From Lachnospiraceae bacterium (lineage in GTDB: Bacteria > Bacillota > Clostridia > Lachnospirales > Lachnospiraceae): a DNA stretch of 32,536 nt. A program made the translations under genes and the position numbers. Each line of letters begins with the position of its first letter. The first letter of the stretch is position 1. Under the pieces are notes generated by a model. That model was not told the DNA's origin, searched no databases, and saw only the letters and a list, made by a program, of their open reading frames with translations. Location of the stretch: assembly GCA_024403515.1 (NCBI GenBank), contig JAKSRS010000023.1, positions 1-32,536 of the forward strand, given 5' to 3'. Shown here in pieces: positions 22,971-31,490 of the stretch.

Positions 22971-24476
22971 ATGAAGAAATTGAACAACTTTTTAAAATCT
23001 AAAGGAAAGCTTTTAATAGCTCTTTTGGTTTCTCTTGTTCTTTTGGCTATATTAATTGTTTTCTTTAATACTCCTGAAAGAAAGATAGAAAGAGGGTTAA
23101 AGAAGGCGGATGCGGCTTTTTCAGAAGGCTCTTTCGTTTTAGCCGGAAGCTTGTATGACAAGGTTATTGAGATTGATAATTACAACATAAAAGCATACCT
23201 TGGTTTGGTTTCATCCTACGCTTTATCAGATAATGAAGAAGCTAAGGCTTTAGGAGCATCAGCATATGAAAGAGCTGTAATGGCCTTTAAAGCGTTAGAC
23301 ACTGAAACATACAATGCCAATAATGAACTTATTGTTTCGACACTTAGATTCGGAGAAGACCTTTTAAAAGAAAGTGACGGTTATCTTTCTCTTATGAAGC
23401 TAAGTTATGATCTTTCTTTAAAAGATACAACTGTAGGACTTGGCCTTAGTGATGCATACATATTAGATGCGCAGGCAGCCGTTAAAGAAGAAAATTACAA
23501 AAGGGCCATGGATGATTATCTTGCAGCCGAAGAACTCAACAGTAAAGATGAAAGAATAAATGAAGGCGTTTCCAAGTTTATTGTTTCTTATTTAAGACAG
23601 CTTTCAAGAGACGAAGAGTATACACTTGCCAAAGATTTGATTGCTAAATTTCAGCCTGTATTATCCGATGTTGACTTTGTTGATGTAATTAACGAGGTTT
23701 TGGAAAGAGAAGAACTTAGCAAGACCAAGGAACGCCTATTAAAGTCAGTATATGATTCGCTTATTGATTACTACAATTATTTCGTGGAAGAGACTAAAGA
23801 CAGTACAACTTTTGCTAAAGACATTAATGCAACAAGAGGATATGACTGTGATTTTTCAGCAATCATGGCACTTGACGGTGCTGATGATGCCAACCTTCTT
23901 TCGCAGTCATTGGCAGCAGGAAGATATTTATACGCACCTGATGGCTTTAATGATGATTACACAGGTATAGCGGCAGGTCTTTACCCTTACGGAAACCTTT
24001 GGGAAAACGAAGAGGGTAAGACAATGATTGCCTACTATTTCTTTATAGGTAATTACGTAAATGGCCAAAGAACGGGTAAGGGTGTTTCCTTTATGAAGAC
24101 AGGGGATATGACTTACGAATTGTTTGAAGGTCAGTGGGTTTCAGATGCACCTGAAGGAAACGGTATCTTCTACATTTCAGGACTTGATTATAAGAGAGCA
24201 ACCTTTGGTGTATTTAAGGCCGGATATGCTAACGGAACAATGACTGAGGTCATTAGAACAAGCGATTATCCGGATGAACTTTTTGTCGGCACTTATGAAG
24301 CTACTGACGGTATTCCCAAGGAAGTTCCTGCTAAGACCGATGAATACGAGATATTTTTCCCGGAAGGCGACGCCAAGCTTATTGACGTTCTTCCAAGTAA
24401 AACTGCCGGATACGACTTATATCTTACTTCAACCTGGACAGAAGGCGTGAAGATAGGAGCAATTGGTTACAGGTAA
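22971..24476 (+). CDS. Membrane-anchored TPR/MORN-type protein
   Basis: A 501-residue protein. A single N-terminal membrane helix (LLIALLVSLVLLAILIVFF, about residues 14-33) anchors it, with most of the protein outside or as a large soluble part. The next 250 residues are alpha-helical with TPR-like pairs (ADAAFSEGSFVLAGSLYDKV then IDNYNIKAYLGLVSSYA). The C-terminal part has MORN-like repeats (GQRTGKGVSFM, FEGQWVSDAPEGNGIFYI). The start is ATG 22971, with GGAG at 22960-22963; the ATG at 22965 is too close to that site. It is monocistronic between two terminators. It is likely a scaffold, but the partner is unknown. Confidence 0.85.
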   Translation: MKKLNNFLKSKGKLLIALLVSLVLLAILIVFFNTPERKIERGLKKADAAFSEGSFVLAGSLYDKVIEIDNYNIKAYLGLVSSYALSDNEEAKALGASAYERAVMAFKALDTETYNANNELIVSTLRFGEDLLKESDGYLSLMKLSYDLSLKDTTVGLGLSDAYILDAQAAVKEENYKRAMDDYLAAEELNSKDERINEGVSKFIVSYLRQLSRDEEYTLAKDLIAKFQPVLSDVDFVDVINEVLEREELSKTKERLLKSVYDSLIDYYNYFVEETKDSTTFAKDINATRGYDCDFSAIMALDGADDANLLSQSLAAGRYLYAPDGFNDDYTGIAAGLYPYGNLWENEEGKTMIAYYFFIGNYVNGQRTGKGVSFMKTGDMTYELFEGQWVSDAPEGNGIFYISGLDYKRATFGVFKAGYANGTMTEVIRTSDYPDELFVGTYEATDGIPKEVPAKTDEYEIFFPEGDAKLIDVLPSKTAGYDLYLTSTWTEGVKIGAIGYR

Positions 24477-24481
24477 ATTTC

Positions 24482-24522
24482 AGCTGTAAAAACTCATTAA
24501 AAGAGTTTTTACAGCTTTTTTA
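24482..24522 (+). terminator. Strong intrinsic terminator
   Basis: A perfect 14-bp stem, AGCTGTAAAAACTC (24482-24495) with GAGTTTTTACAGCT (24503-24516), a 7-base loop and a T-run tail. Confidence 0.95.
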
Positions 24523-24591
24523 TTTTGATAGGATAAAATCGCATAAGTTTATATAAATTTGTGACCACAAAATGAAAAAATAAAAAAGGAA

Positions 24592-24619
24592 TTGTAAAAG
24601 AGGCCTAGAATACTAATAT
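24592..24619 (+). promoter_or_regulatory. Tentative promoter for dgt-dnaG-rpoD cluster
   Basis: TTGTAA (24592-24597), 16 bases, TAATAT (24614-24619). It lies between the strong terminator and the dgt start, where a promoter is required, but the match is only fair. Confidence 0.4.
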
Positions 24620-24660
24620 TAGGGTTAGTTTAGTCGACTTAAGATGAGAAAGGAAATCAT

Positions 24661-25665
24661 ATGCTTATTAGAGAAAGCCTTGAACAGTGGGAAAAGGATT
24701 TTTTAAGCCCTTATGCCATGCTTAGCATGAACTCCAAGGGACGACTTAAAGATGAAGAACCTTGTGATATTCGTCCGGTATTCCAAAGAGACCGAGACCG
24801 CATCATACACAGTAAATCCTTTAGAAGACTTAAGGATAAGACCCAGGTCTTTCTTTCGCCTGAAGGAGACCACTACAGAACGCGACTTACTCACACTTTG
24901 GAAGTTTCGCAGAATGCAAGAACCTTGGCAAGGGCTTTACAGTTAAATGAAGAACTTGTTGAAGCAATAGCGCTTGGCCACGACCTTGGACATACTCCCT
25001 TTGGTCATGCCGGTGAAAGAGCATTAAACAGAATCTGCCCCTTGGGTTTTGAACACGCAGCACAGAGTGTAAGAACAGTTGATGTACTTGAAAAGGACGG
25101 TCAGGGACTTAACTTAACCTATGAAGTGCGAGATGGAATTTTAAATCATCAGACAGCCAGTACACCTTCAACTTTAGAGGGAAAGGTTGTCAGATTTTCA
25201 GATAAAATCGCCTACATTCACCACGATATGGATGATGCGATAAGAGCAGGTATTTTAAAGGAAAGAGATGTTCCTAAAGAGATTGGGGATGTCATTGGAT
25301 ATACCTGCGGTGAAAGACTTGATCACTTCATTCACGACATAGTTATTGCATCAACCGATAAAAACGATATCGTGATGAGCGAGGAAGTTGATGCTGCCAT
25401 GAAGGCAATGAGACGTTTCATGTTTGAAACTGTCTACCAGAATCCTGTTGCTAAAAGTGAAGAAGGTAAAGCAGAGGAGTTGATGGAAACTTTGTATAAC
25501 CATTTTTACAATAACTTCGACTTGCTTCCTGAAGAACTTAAAGCAAGAGCTGATCTTGGTGATCCCAAGGAAAGACTTGTATGCGACCATGTGGGCGCTA
25601 TGACAGACAGATATGCCATTTCACTTTATGAGGATGTTTATATTCCTAAATTCTGGATTGGATAA
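24661..25665 (+). CDS. dgt: Deoxyguanosinetriphosphate triphosphohydrolase-like protein
   Basis: A 334-residue HD-domain dNTP triphosphohydrolase, expected to remove triphosphate from dNTPs. The HD metal site is visible: RLTHTLEVSQNARTLARAL with its histidine, then AIALGHDLGHTPFGHAGE with the His-Asp pair. RDRIIHSKSFRRLKDKTQVF and NLTYEVRDGILNHQ are family-typical. It is of normal length for the Gram-positive form. AAAGGA precedes the ATG. dnaG follows 53 bases after its stop, the common Lachnospiraceae order, placing dNTP control next to the primase. Confidence 0.95.
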   Translation: MLIRESLEQWEKDFLSPYAMLSMNSKGRLKDEEPCDIRPVFQRDRDRIIHSKSFRRLKDKTQVFLSPEGDHYRTRLTHTLEVSQNARTLARALQLNEELVEAIALGHDLGHTPFGHAGERALNRICPLGFEHAAQSVRTVDVLEKDGQGLNLTYEVRDGILNHQTASTPSTLEGKVVRFSDKIAYIHHDMDDAIRAGILKERDVPKEIGDVIGYTCGERLDHFIHDIVIASTDKNDIVMSEEVDAAMKAMRRFMFETVYQNPVAKSEEGKAEELMETLYNHFYNNFDLLPEELKARADLGDPKERLVCDHVGAMTDRYAISLYEDVYIPKFWIG

Positions 25666-25718
25666 GTCTTATAAACTTTGATTCTATAAACAGTTGGTTT
25701 GTTGGGAAATGGAGAAAA

Positions 25719-27494
25719 ATGCGATATCCTGAAGAACTCATTGAAGAAGTGAGAATGAAAAATGACATAGTGGATGTTGTGGGAAGTTATGTAAAAATCC
25801 AGAAAAAGGGTTCTTCATACTTCGGTCTTTGCCCTTTTCACAGTGAAAAATCCCCTTCCTTTAGCGTGTCGGGAAGTAAGCAGATATACTACTGCTTCGG
25901 ATGCGGCGCAGGTGGAAATGTTATAAGTTTTATAATGAACTATGAAAACTATAACTTCCAGGAAGCGGTTAAGTTTTTGGCTGACAGGGCAGGAATAAAG
26001 CTTCCGGAAATAGAATACTCGCAGGAAGCTCAGAAGAAGGCACAACGTAAAACGCGACTTTTGGAAGTAAATCTTGAAGCCGCCAAATACTATTTTTATC
26101 AGTTAAGACAGCCCAATGGAAAAATCGGTCACGATTATCTTACGGGACGTGAACTTACTGAAGATACAATTAAAAATTTTGGTCTGGGGTTTGCAAATAT
26201 TACCTCGAATGACCTTTCTTTATACCTTAAGTCCAAAGGCTTTGAAGATGATTTGATTATTGAAGCCGGTCTTGCAACCTTTGATGAAAAGAGAGGATTG
26301 CAGGACAAGTTTTGGAACCGAGTGATGTTCCCTATTCAGGACATTAATCACAGGGTTATAGGTTTTGGTGGCCGAGTAATGTCGGATGCCAAGCCTAAGT
26401 ACTTAAACTCGCCTGAAACACCAATCTTTGATAAAAGCCGAAACCTTTTTGGACTTAACTTTGCACGTACCTCAAGAAAGAACCACTTTATCCTCTGCGA
26501 AGGATATATGGATGTAATAGCAATGCATCAGGCCGGTTTTACTGAGGCGGTAGCATCGCTTGGAACAGCCTTTACTTCAGGCCAGGCAAGTTTACTTCAC
26601 AGGTATACGGATAACGTATATCTTGCCTACGATAGTGATGGCGCAGGTACCAGTGCAGCCCTTAGAGCAATCGGAATTTTAAGAGACGTAGGAATGACCG
26701 GAAAGGTTATTAACCTAAAGCCTTATAAAGACCCCGATGAGTTCATAAAAGGCCTTGGTGCCGAAGAATTCCAGAAGCGAATCGATGAAGCTGAAAACAG
26801 TTTCTTCTTTGAAATCAGGATTCTTGAAGGAAACTTTAATCTTAAAGATCCGGATGACCGTACCAAATTTATCCGTGAAATAGCGGCCAAGCTTTGTACC
26901 TTCGAAGATGAGATTGAAAGAGATAACTATACAGCGGCCATAGCGGCCAAATATACCATTAGTCAGGACAGCTTAAAAAAGCAGGTGGCCATAAATGCAG
27001 CCAAGGGAACTACGGATTATAAGCCCTTAGACAGGCCCAAGTCACTTATTAATCCTAAAAAGGACCCGGACGAAAATGGTAAAAAGGTTCAAAGGATTCT
27101 TCTTACATGGCTTAGCGAAGAACCAAGAATCTACAAACAGATTAAAGAATTCATTTCGCCCGACGATTTTGTCGACGATGTATATAAGGAAGTTGCAACT
27201 AAACTTTTTAAAGACCTTGATGAAGGTAAACTAAACCCGGCAGCAATAGTAAGCTGCTTTGAGGATGAAGAACAGCAAAGAACCGTTGCAGCTATCTTTA
27301 ATACCAAGCTTGAAGATATTGATGGCTTGAAGGAAAAAGAAAAGGCACTGCATGATATTGTATTAGCGGTTAAAAAGAGCGCAAACGAGGCACTGAATGC
27401 CAAACCTGATCCTACAGTCGAAGAGATTATGAAGGCACTTGAAGATAAGAAGGCTTTACAAAAGCTTTCATCAATAACATTTCATTTAGAATAA
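25719..27494 (+). CDS. dnaG: DNA primase
   Basis: A 591-residue primase that makes RNA primers at the replication fork. The N-terminal zinc site is Cys38-x2-His41 with Cys59-x2-Cys62 (LCPFHSEKSPSF and YCFGCGAGG). The Toprim core includes Glu261 in CEGYMDVIAMHQAG, and AYDSDGAG with the metal-binding aspartates. The C-terminal 150 residues are the helicase-binding helical region. GGAG at 25710-25713 precedes the ATG. It is followed by rpoD, the conserved macromolecular-synthesis order. rpsU is absent upstream, as is usual outside proteobacteria. Confidence 0.98.
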   Translation: MRYPEELIEEVRMKNDIVDVVGSYVKIQKKGSSYFGLCPFHSEKSPSFSVSGSKQIYYCFGCGAGGNVISFIMNYENYNFQEAVKFLADRAGIKLPEIEYSQEAQKKAQRKTRLLEVNLEAAKYYFYQLRQPNGKIGHDYLTGRELTEDTIKNFGLGFANITSNDLSLYLKSKGFEDDLIIEAGLATFDEKRGLQDKFWNRVMFPIQDINHRVIGFGGRVMSDAKPKYLNSPETPIFDKSRNLFGLNFARTSRKNHFILCEGYMDVIAMHQAGFTEAVASLGTAFTSGQASLLHRYTDNVYLAYDSDGAGTSAALRAIGILRDVGMTGKVINLKPYKDPDEFIKGLGAEEFQKRIDEAENSFFFEIRILEGNFNLKDPDDRTKFIREIAAKLCTFEDEIERDNYTAAIAAKYTISQDSLKKQVAINAAKGTTDYKPLDRPKSLINPKKDPDENGKKVQRILLTWLSEEPRIYKQIKEFISPDDFVDDVYKEVATKLFKDLDEGKLNPAAIVSCFEDEEQQRTVAAIFNTKLEDIDGLKEKEKALHDIVLAVKKSANEALNAKPDPTVEEIMKALEDKKALQKLSSITFHLE

Positions 27495-27539
27495 ACAATA
27501 CTCGTTATTGGTTTAGGAAAATACAAGAGGGATAAGAAC

Positions 27540-28685
27540 ATGGACAAAGAATTAAACAAAGATGTAGAAAAGAGCCCTGAAGAAATTCAGGCTAAAGTTG
27601 ATGAGAAAATTAAAGATTTTGTTTCTTTAGCAAAGAAGAAGAAAAATGTAGTTGATTACGCTGAATTTAATGACTTTTTTGCAGAACTCGGACTTGAAGA
27701 TGAGCAGCTTGATAAAATCGGCGAATATCTTGAGTCATTAAACATCGATATCATCCGAATTCAGGAAGATGATGATGAAGTTGATGAAGAATTACTTCTT
27801 AGCGATGATGATGACGTTGATGTTGAAAATATTGACCTTTCAGTTCCTGAAGGTATCAGCATCGAAGACCCTGTAAGAATGTATCTTAAGGAAATCGGTA
27901 AGGTACCCCTTCTTAGTGCTGAAGAAGAAATCGAGCTTGCCAAAAGAATGGAAGAAGGCGATGAAGAAGCTAAGAAGAAACTTGCAGAAGCTAACCTTCG
28001 ACTTGTTGTAAGTATTGCTAAGCGCTACGTGGGACGTGGTATGCTTTTCCTTGATCTTATTCAGGAAGGTAACCTTGGTCTTATCAAGGCAGTAGAAAAA
28101 TTCGATTACAGAAAGGGTTACAAGTTCTCAACCTATGCGACATGGTGGATCCGTCAGGCTATCACAAGAGCTATCGCTGACCAGGCTAGAACAATTCGTA
28201 TCCCTGTACATATGGTAGAAACAATCAATAAGCTTATAAGAGTATCACGTCAGTTGCTTCAGGAACTTGGCCGTGAGCCCTTACCCGAAGAAATTGCAGA
28301 AGAAATGAACATGCCTGTTGAACGTGTTCGTGAAATCTTAAAGATTTCTCAGGAACCCGTATCTCTTGAAACACCTATCGGTGAAGAGGAAGACAGCCAC
28401 CTTGGAGATTTCATCCAGGATGATAACGTTCCTGTACCTGCAGATGCTGCAGCATTTACTTTACTTAAGGAACAGCTTGTTGAAGTACTTGGCACATTAA
28501 CAGATCGTGAGCAGAAGGTATTAAGACTTCGTTTTGGTCTCGATGACGGCCGTGCAAGAACACTTGAAGAGGTTGGTAAGGAATTTAATGTTACACGTGA
28601 ACGTATTCGTCAGATTGAAGCTAAGGCATTAAGAAAGCTTCGTCACCCCAGCCGCTCAAGAAAACTTAAGGATTACTTAGACTAA
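27540..28685 (+). CDS. rpoD: Primary sigma factor RpoD (sigma A)
   Basis: A 381-residue housekeeping sigma factor. Region 1.1 covers about 1-75 and leads into a very acidic run ([19 protein letters not shown]). Region 1.2 is [25 protein letters not shown]; region 2 includes [20 protein letters not shown] and [17 protein letters not shown], which melts the -10; and region 4 includes [20 protein letters not shown], which reads the -35. GAGGGAT precedes the ATG. It lies 45 bases after dnaG, and trmK begins on its last stop base. The promoters listed in this window fit this factor's TTGACA/TATAAT specificity. Confidence 0.98.
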   Translation: MDKELNKDVEKSPEEIQAKVDEKIKDFVSLAKKKKNVVDYAEFNDFFAELGLEDEQLDKIGEYLESLNIDIIRIQEDDDEVDEELLLSDDDDVDVENIDLSVPEGISIEDPVRMYLKEIGKVPLLSAEEEIELAKRMEEGDEEAKKKLAEANLRLVVSIAKRYVGRGMLFLDLIQEGNLGLIKAVEKFDYRKGYKFSTYATWWIRQAITRAIADQARTIRIPVHMVETINKLIRVSRQLLQELGREPLPEEIAEEMNMPVERVREILKISQEPVSLETPIGEEEDSHLGDFIQDDNVPVPADAAAFTLLKEQLVEVLGTLTDREQKVLRLRFGLDDGRARTLEEVGKEFNVTRERIRQIEAKALRKLRHPSRSRKLKDYLD

Positions 28686-29383
28686 TGAGTGTATCGTTTA
28701 TTCTTTCAGAAAGACTTAAAACAGTAAAAAACGCAGTTGATAAATGTAACTGCGTGGCCGATATCGGCTGCGACCACGGATATGTTTCAATATCGCTTTT
28801 AAAGGATGGAGTAGCGTCCAAAGTTATCGCTTGCGATGTAAATGAAGGCCCACTTAAGGCGGCAAAAGAAAATATTTCAAACGCCGGTCTTTCTGACTGT
28901 ATTGAAACGAGACTGGGCGATGGTTTACATAAGATAACCACAGACGATAAGGTCGACGTGCTTGTAATAGCCGGAATGGGCGGAAGACTGATGGCAAGAA
29001 TCCTTGATGAAGGCCTTGAAGTTGTTTCAAACTGCTCTCAGCTGGTTTTACAGCCTCAGTCCGAAAACTTTCTTGTAAGACAGTGGCTATATGAGCATGA
29101 CTTTATCATTGAAAGAGAATTCATGGTAGAAGATATGGGGAAATTCTACTGGATTATCGATGCAAAGAAGGGAACTTACGTAGGACCTTCTGAAGAAGAC
29201 TTAAAGATGATTTACGATGAGTTTTCAGAATATCTGTTAAATCAGAAGAATCAGGTCCTAAAGAAGTATCTTGATAATCAATTGTTGCTTTGTAATCAGT
29301 ATCTTAAAGGTATTGAAGAAGGTAAAGGCGATAACCTTAAAGCTACAATCGAAAAGCTCAAGAAGGCATTAGAGCTATATTAA
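28685..29383 (+). CDS. trmK: tRNA (adenine(22)-N1)-methyltransferase TrmK
   Basis: A 232-residue SAM-dependent methyltransferase that puts a methyl group on A22 of tRNA. The class I motif is VADIGCDHGYVSISLL near residue 25, the acidic motif II follows in VIACDVNEGPLKAAKENI, and VLVIAGMGGRLMARIL carries the GMGG loop diagnostic of TrmK. A coiled-coil C-terminus (NQKNQVLKKYLDNQLLLCNQ) follows. The ATG shares one base with the rpoD stop (TAATG), so translation is coupled. The rpoD-trmK pairing is common in Firmicutes. The usual downstream Nif3-like gene is absent here. Confidence 0.95.
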   Translation: MSVSFILSERLKTVKNAVDKCNCVADIGCDHGYVSISLLKDGVASKVIACDVNEGPLKAAKENISNAGLSDCIETRLGDGLHKITTDDKVDVLVIAGMGGRLMARILDEGLEVVSNCSQLVLQPQSENFLVRQWLYEHDFIIEREFMVEDMGKFYWIIDAKKGTYVGPSEEDLKMIYDEFSEYLLNQKNQVLKKYLDNQLLLCNQYLKGIEEGKGDNLKATIEKLKKALELY

Positions 29384-29403
29384 ACTAGGAGGACGGAATA
29401 TAA

Positions 29404-31059
29404 ATGGCTAAATTAGAGATTAACGGTACCATTTATGAGTACGCAAACGGTACTACTTTTGAAGATGTTGCTAATGATTTTCAAAAGGACTATGACGGAA
29501 ACATCGCTCTTGTTATAGAAGATGGCAAGATGCGTGAATTATTTAAGAAGGTTGAAAAGGATGCTAAGATTTCTTTTGTTAAACTTTCTGATTCAATGGG
29601 CCATAAGGCATATTCAAGAAGTGCGATAATGATTATGCTTAAGGCCTTTGAAGATGTTGTGGGAAGAGACAACATTGAAAATATTAAGGTTGAATTTGTT
29701 ATTGCTAACGGATTTTACTGTACACCCGTAATGAAAAATCCCGTAGACGATGCGGTTATCTTAAAGGTTAAGGAAAGAATGCAGCAGATTATTGACGAAA
29801 ATCTTTCTTTTGCCAAAGAAACAATTTCAAGAGAAGCTGCAATCGAGCTTTTCACCGAAAGAAAGATGTTCGACAAGGTTAAGCTTTTTAAATACAGAAG
29901 AAGTTCAAGCGTAAATATCTACAGACTTGGTGACTATGTTGATTATTTCTACGGATTCATGCTTCCTTCAACAGGATATGTAAAGTGGTTTGATTTATTT
30001 GCATACGATGACGGATTTATGCTTACTGTTCCTCGTGCCAATAATCCAAGAGTTGTTGAACCTTTTGACGACAGAAGCACATTATTTAAGACCTTAAAGA
30101 CTACAACTGAGTGGAGCTCCAAGCTTGATATCAGTACTGTAGGTGATTTAAATGACGCAATCTGCAAGGGTCAGATTAATGACCTTATTCTTGTTCAGGA
30201 AGCTTTGCAGGAACGTAGAATCGGCGAGATTGCTCAGGAAATCGTTAATCGTGGCGGAGTTAAGTTCGTTATGATTGCAGGTCCTTCCTCTTCAGGAAAG
30301 ACTACATTTTCACACAGACTTTCTGTTCAGCTTCGTACTTACGGGCTCAAGCCTCATCCTATTGCCTGCGACGATTATTTTGTTGATCGTGAAAAGACTC
30401 CAAGAGACGAGAACGGTGATTACAACTTTGAGTGTCTTGAAGCTTTGGATGTTGAACAGTTCAATAAGGATATGACAGCTCTTTTAAATGGTGAAAGAGT
30501 TGAACTTCCTTCGTTTAACTTTAAGACAGGAAAACGCGAATATAAGGGTAACTTCAAGCAGTTAGGACCTGACGATGTACTTGTAATCGAAGGTATCCAC
30601 GGCCTTAATGATAAGTTTTCATATTCACTTCCTGTTGATAGTAAATTTAAGATTTACATCAGTGCTTTAACAAGTATCAATATCGATGAGCATAACAGAA
30701 TTCCTACAACAGACGGACGTTTACTTAGACGTATGGTTCGTGACGCCCGCACAAGAGGAACACTTGCTCAGAGAACAATTCAGATGTGGCCAAGCGTAAG
30801 ACGTGGTGAGGAAGAAAATATCTTCCCTTTCCAGGAAAAAGCAGATGCAATGTTCAATTCAATTCTTCTTTATGAACTTGCTGCATTTAAGACATACGCT
30901 GAACCCTTACTTTTTGACATTACTCCGGATGAACCTGAGTACCAGGAAGCCAAGAGACTTCTTAAGTTCCTTGAATACTTTGTGGCTTTAGATCCCAAGG
31001 TAGTGCCTAATAACTCAATTTGTAGAGAATTTATCGGTGGAAGTTATTTCCCTGTTTAA
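29404..31059 (+). CDS. TGS-domain uridine kinase-like nucleoside kinase
   Basis: A 551-residue protein. Residues 1-60 are a TGS domain (LEINGTIYEYANGTTFEDVA), the next 200 residues resemble the second additional domain of threonyl-tRNA synthetase, and a P-loop kinase of the uridine/phosphoribulokinase type follows, with GPSSSGKT at residues 293-300, DDYFVDREKTPRDENGDYNF and DVLVIEGIHGLND. The aminoacylation core is absent. The architecture is known from clostridia and thermophiles; members are annotated as nucleoside kinases with uncertain substrate. AGGAGG at 29389-29394 precedes the ATG, 20 bases after trmK, so it belongs to the rpoD-trmK unit. Confidence 0.92.
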   Translation: MAKLEINGTIYEYANGTTFEDVANDFQKDYDGNIALVIEDGKMRELFKKVEKDAKISFVKLSDSMGHKAYSRSAIMIMLKAFEDVVGRDNIENIKVEFVIANGFYCTPVMKNPVDDAVILKVKERMQQIIDENLSFAKETISREAAIELFTERKMFDKVKLFKYRRSSSVNIYRLGDYVDYFYGFMLPSTGYVKWFDLFAYDDGFMLTVPRANNPRVVEPFDDRSTLFKTLKTTTEWSSKLDISTVGDLNDAICKGQINDLILVQEALQERRIGEIAQEIVNRGGVKFVMIAGPSSSGKTTFSHRLSVQLRTYGLKPHPIACDDYFVDREKTPRDENGDYNFECLEALDVEQFNKDMTALLNGERVELPSFNFKTGKREYKGNFKQLGPDDVLVIEGIHGLNDKFSYSLPVDSKFKIYISALTSINIDEHNRIPTTDGRLLRRMVRDARTRGTLAQRTIQMWPSVRRGEEENIFPFQEKADAMFNSILLYELAAFKTYAEPLLFDITPDEPEYQEAKRLLKFLEYFVALDPKVVPNNSICREFIGGSYFPV

Positions 31060-31064
31060 ATTAC

Positions 31065-31093
31065 TTTACAAAACGTGGCAAAATTAGTAAATT
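31065..31093 (+). promoter_or_regulatory. Promoter of RNase P RNA gene
   Basis: TTTACA (31065-31070), a 17-base spacer and TAAATT (31088-31093), placing the start near 31100-31104, where the P1 helix of the RNA begins. Confidence 0.75.
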
Positions 31094-31103
31094 GATAAGC
31101 AAT

Positions 31104-31470
31104 GAATTAACCGAGACAGATGATCGCGGCTGCCGTAGTGCAGGTGAGGAAAGTCCGGGCTTCATAGGGCAGAATGCCGGATAACGTCCGGTGGAGGCGA
31201 CTCCAAGGCTAGTGCAACAGAGATATACCGCCCGGTTTTACCGGGTAAGGGTGGAAAGGCAGTGTAAGAGACTACCGTCCTTGCGGTAACGTAAGGAGCC
31301 ATGTAAACCCCATTCGAAGCAAGACCAAGAGGTTTTCGGTTCGCCGAAACAGGTAGCGATAAATCGGCCCGATTTGCTACCAGGTAGGTCGCTTGAAATT
31401 ATTGGTAACAATAATTCTAGATAGATGATCATCCAACGACATAACCCGGCTTATCGTTTCGGTTAATTCT
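31104..31470 (+). ncRNA. rnpB: RNase P RNA, bacterial class A
   Basis: The catalytic RNA that trims tRNA 5' ends. Conserved blocks occur in order: GAGGAAAGTCCGGGCT (P4 5' side region), ACAGAGATATACCGCC, GGTAAGGGTGGAAAGGC, TAAACCCCAT, AGGTAGGTCGCTTGA, TAGATAGATGATCATCC and ACATAACCCGGCTTATCG (P4 3' side). P1 closes the molecule: GAATTAACCGA (31104-31114) with TCGGTTAATTC (31459-31469), followed by TATTTTTT, so P1 itself doubles as terminator. The P3 and P12-type layout is class A, unlike the class B of Bacillus. Confidence 0.95.
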
Positions 31471-31490
31471 ATTTTTTAAGGAAAAAGAAA

